From a virus, in the IMG/VR virus record IMGVR_UViG_3300035698_003394, positions 1 to 23,962 of that record: a stretch of DNA of 23,962 nucleotides; one strand, written 5' to 3'. Below the pieces are notes generated by a model. The model made no database searches. It had not been told where the DNA came from and saw nothing but the letters and a program-made list of their open reading frames with translations. This document shows positions 22,216 through 23,962 of the stretch, piece by piece (within the stretch, counting starts at the first letter, position 1; each line of letters opens with the position of its first letter). The position numbers and the translations under genes are program-made.

Positions 22216-23962
22216 ATGAAAAAGAAATTATTTATTTTTTTACTAATTTTGTTATTTCCTATGTTTGCGTATAGTGCAAATTTAAAAATAACAGATTTAC
22301 CAACTGAGTCTTCTCCTACTGTGGATGACTATCTGATAATAGTGGATGATCCTTCTGGGACACCCGCAAGTAAAAAAGCCACTATTCAAAGTGTGGTGGA
22401 TGCTGCATCTTCTACTCTCACATCTTTGACTTTATCTGGAGATTTAGATGTTGATGGTGTTACTGACTTGGATGTTACAAATGTAGATGGGGATTTAACA
22501 ATTGCTACTGGAGGGCAATTAGTAATTACAGATATTACGACTGGGAATTTTCCTTATATGTCCGCAACTGGATCTGCTGATTCTCCATTGAGTACAGACG
22601 GGACGGATTTGACGGCTACGGATGATATTCTTGCCGACACCTTCGACACGAACGTAGCCGCCGCCGCTGTAACCCTAACCGCCACGACCCTTGCCGCTGA
22701 TGGTACGGACGCAGCTATTAACATTAATATTACGCCAAAAGGAACTGGTGAAGTTGATATTACAAAAGTTGACATCGACGCTGGGACCATAGACGCTACT
22801 GCAATCGGTGGGGCTACCCCTGCTGCTATTGCTGGGACCACGATTGCTGGTACTGGCGTTCTAACAGTAAGCCCAGATGGAACCAACGAAGTCTTACAGG
22901 TCAACGACGGAACGCTGGATTTTAGCGATGGCAATGCCGGAACTGCTGGTGTAGCCACAATAGATGCGAGTGGGAATCTGTCTTATAATAAGAACATCGC
23001 TGCAACCGACCTTGACGGAATTATCGGCAGCAATACCCCTGCTGCTGGGACGTTTACTGATTTGACCTCCACCGGTGACACGACCCTCGGTGACGCTGCG
23101 GCGGATAGCTTAACGATTAACGCTACGGTAGCCGCTGACATAGATATGGGAGGCAACCGTTTTATCCAAGCCCAATCCATAACCGACCTCGTTGCAGACA
23201 AGGCCGGGGCTGCGAGTTTGTATTTTGATGGGGTGGATGATTATGTGGTTACTGGTAACTATGGGCTTGAAGCTGACGCAGATGTTTCTATTGTTTCTGT
23301 ATTTAAGACTGACCGTGCAACAGATCAAGGTTTAATTGAACTAGGTGAATCATACCTTTCTATGGGCTTCGATTCTGGTTATTTATCATCTTATGCGTAT
23401 GATGGTACTCAGCACTATAGTACATCAGGACTGGCTATTAGCTTAAATGAATGGCATACGGCGGCTAATGTTTTTTCCGGGGGTGAAGTTACCCAGTATT
23501 TGGATGGAAAATCTGATGGGGCAGCAGTGGAGCTTCCTAACCAAGCCAATAATGGCTGGGTGAAGGTTGGTGATGGGTTTATTCAAGGAGCAGCCTCGAT
23601 TTTCTCAGGCCAAATCTCCTCAACCAAGCTATTCAACCTAGCCCTAGACCCCACGGACGCAACAGACGAGGCCATCCTGAACGGGGGTGCTGTGCCTTTT
23701 CTCTATGCTGGGGCTTCGCAGGATGAGATGATAACCGATTCTGACAACACCGACTTTGCTGATGGGACTATTAATGAGTGGGTCGTTAACACAGATGGAA
23801 ATGGCACAGTGACGTATGATGCTGGTCCGGGGGCTGTTGGAACAGGCTTAATAACCGTTGGTGGAACTGCAGGAACGTACACACAAGCTCAATTAGCAAC
23901 AACACAAACTACCACATTAATTGTTGGAAAAACCTACCGAGTGTCTGCCGATGTGTATCTTC
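22216..23962 (+). CDS. exported modular tail fibre / adhesin with LamG-like domain (partial)
   Basis: The frame is open from ATG 22216 to the window end (582 codons, no stop), so the gene is cut off. A signal peptide (MKKKLFIFLLILLFPMFAYS) is followed by LKITDLPTESSPTVDDYLII and KKATIQSVVDAASSTLTSLT, the usual N-terminus of phage fibres. A repetitive Ala/Thr/Asp/Gly region (about 125-320, with IGSNTPAAGTFTDLTSTGDT) comes next. A LamG-like sugar-binding domain (about 336-485, LYFDGVDDYVVTGNYGLEAD to TKLFNLALDPTDATDEAIL) follows, then a start of a carbohydrate-binding-like module (about 509 on, DFADGTINEWVVNTDGNGTV). AAGGAGAAG lies before the ATG. From about 22600 the DNA is much GC-richer than its neighbours. 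It may share the promoter at 20896. Confidence 0.8.
   Translation, partial: MKKKLFIFLLILLFPMFAYSANLKITDLPTESSPTVDDYLIIVDDPSGTPASKKATIQSVVDAASSTLTSLTLSGDLDVDGVTDLDVTNVDGDLTIATGGQLVITDITTGNFPYMSATGSADSPLSTDGTDLTATDDILADTFDTNVAAAAVTLTATTLAADGTDAAININITPKGTGEVDITKVDIDAGTIDATAIGGATPAAIAGTTIAGTGVLTVSPDGTNEVLQVNDGTLDFSDGNAGTAGVATIDASGNLSYNKNIAATDLDGIIGSNTPAAGTFTDLTSTGDTTLGDAAADSLTINATVAADIDMGGNRFIQAQSITDLVADKAGAASLYFDGVDDYVVTGNYGLEADADVSIVSVFKTDRATDQGLIELGESYLSMGFDSGYLSSYAYDGTQHYSTSGLAISLNEWHTAANVFSGGEVTQYLDGKSDGAAVELPNQANNGWVKVGDGFIQGAASIFSGQISSTKLFNLALDPTDATDEAILNGGAVPFLYAGASQDEMITDSDNTDFADGTINEWVVNTDGNGTVTYDAGPGAVGTGLITVGGTAGTYTQAQLATTQTTTLIVGKTYRVSADVYL

Overview
This window is part of the virion-structure operon of an AT-rich tailed bacteriophage or prophage. 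Every gene is on the + strand. The order is head-side protein, accessory cassette, head-tail adaptors, tail terminator, tail tube, tail chaperones, tape measure, baseplate and fibres. No sheath gene lies between the tail terminator and the tail tube, so a non-contractile (siphovirus-like) tail is inferred. Nothing here identifies the host. Strong AGGAGG-type ribosome binding sites and short signal peptides of about 21 residues suggest an ordinary bacterium, perhaps Gram-negative. No integrase, lysis or replication gene is present, so lifestyle cannot be judged.

Layout. Bases 55-510 encode a Bbp16-like capsid cement protein. Bases 527-4481 form an accessory block: a family-2 glycosyltransferase, a small Lys/Pro-rich protein, a small exported protein, and an exported beta-helix protein built from two duplicated halves with an in-frame TGA between them. 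Bases 4498-6577 return to the canonical neck set: DnaT-like head-tail adaptor, head-closure-like protein, HK97 gp10-like protein and DUF4128-like tail terminator. A Com-like zinc finger and a small Cys-rich protein (6583-6949) precede the major tail tube gene (7004-8185).

Between tail tube and tape measure, 8175-8640 looks like a self-contained moron: a near-consensus sigma70 promoter, a perfect 14-bp inverted repeat over its -10 and start region, a 90-codon gene of unknown function, and a terminator-like 16-bp stem. After it come a Lys-rich protein, a lambda G/GT-type tail assembly chaperone pair made by -1 frameshifting at A AAA AAC, and an intrinsic terminator just 13 bases before the tape measure start.

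The 2350-residue tape measure contains two unrelated repeat families, both with an exact 111-bp (37-residue) period. Baseplate, fibre, coiled-coil and beta-rich distal proteins follow (16885-20883). A second strong promoter (20896-20925) then drives a diverged second copy of the tail tube gene (20951-22204) and an exported, modular LamG-containing fibre or adhesin that runs off the window (22216-23962) and is visibly GC-richer than its surroundings.

The genes form one late assembly line with internal controls: TAATG/ATGA overlaps, possible sequestration of the tail tube ribosome binding site, a frameshift, a terminator before the low-copy tape measure, and two internal promoters. The most unusual items are the moron cassette, the promoter-driven second tail tube gene, the glycosyltransferase plus exported-protein block, the Com-like gene beside a tail tube leader with a possible hidden ribosome binding site, and the twin 37-residue repeats.
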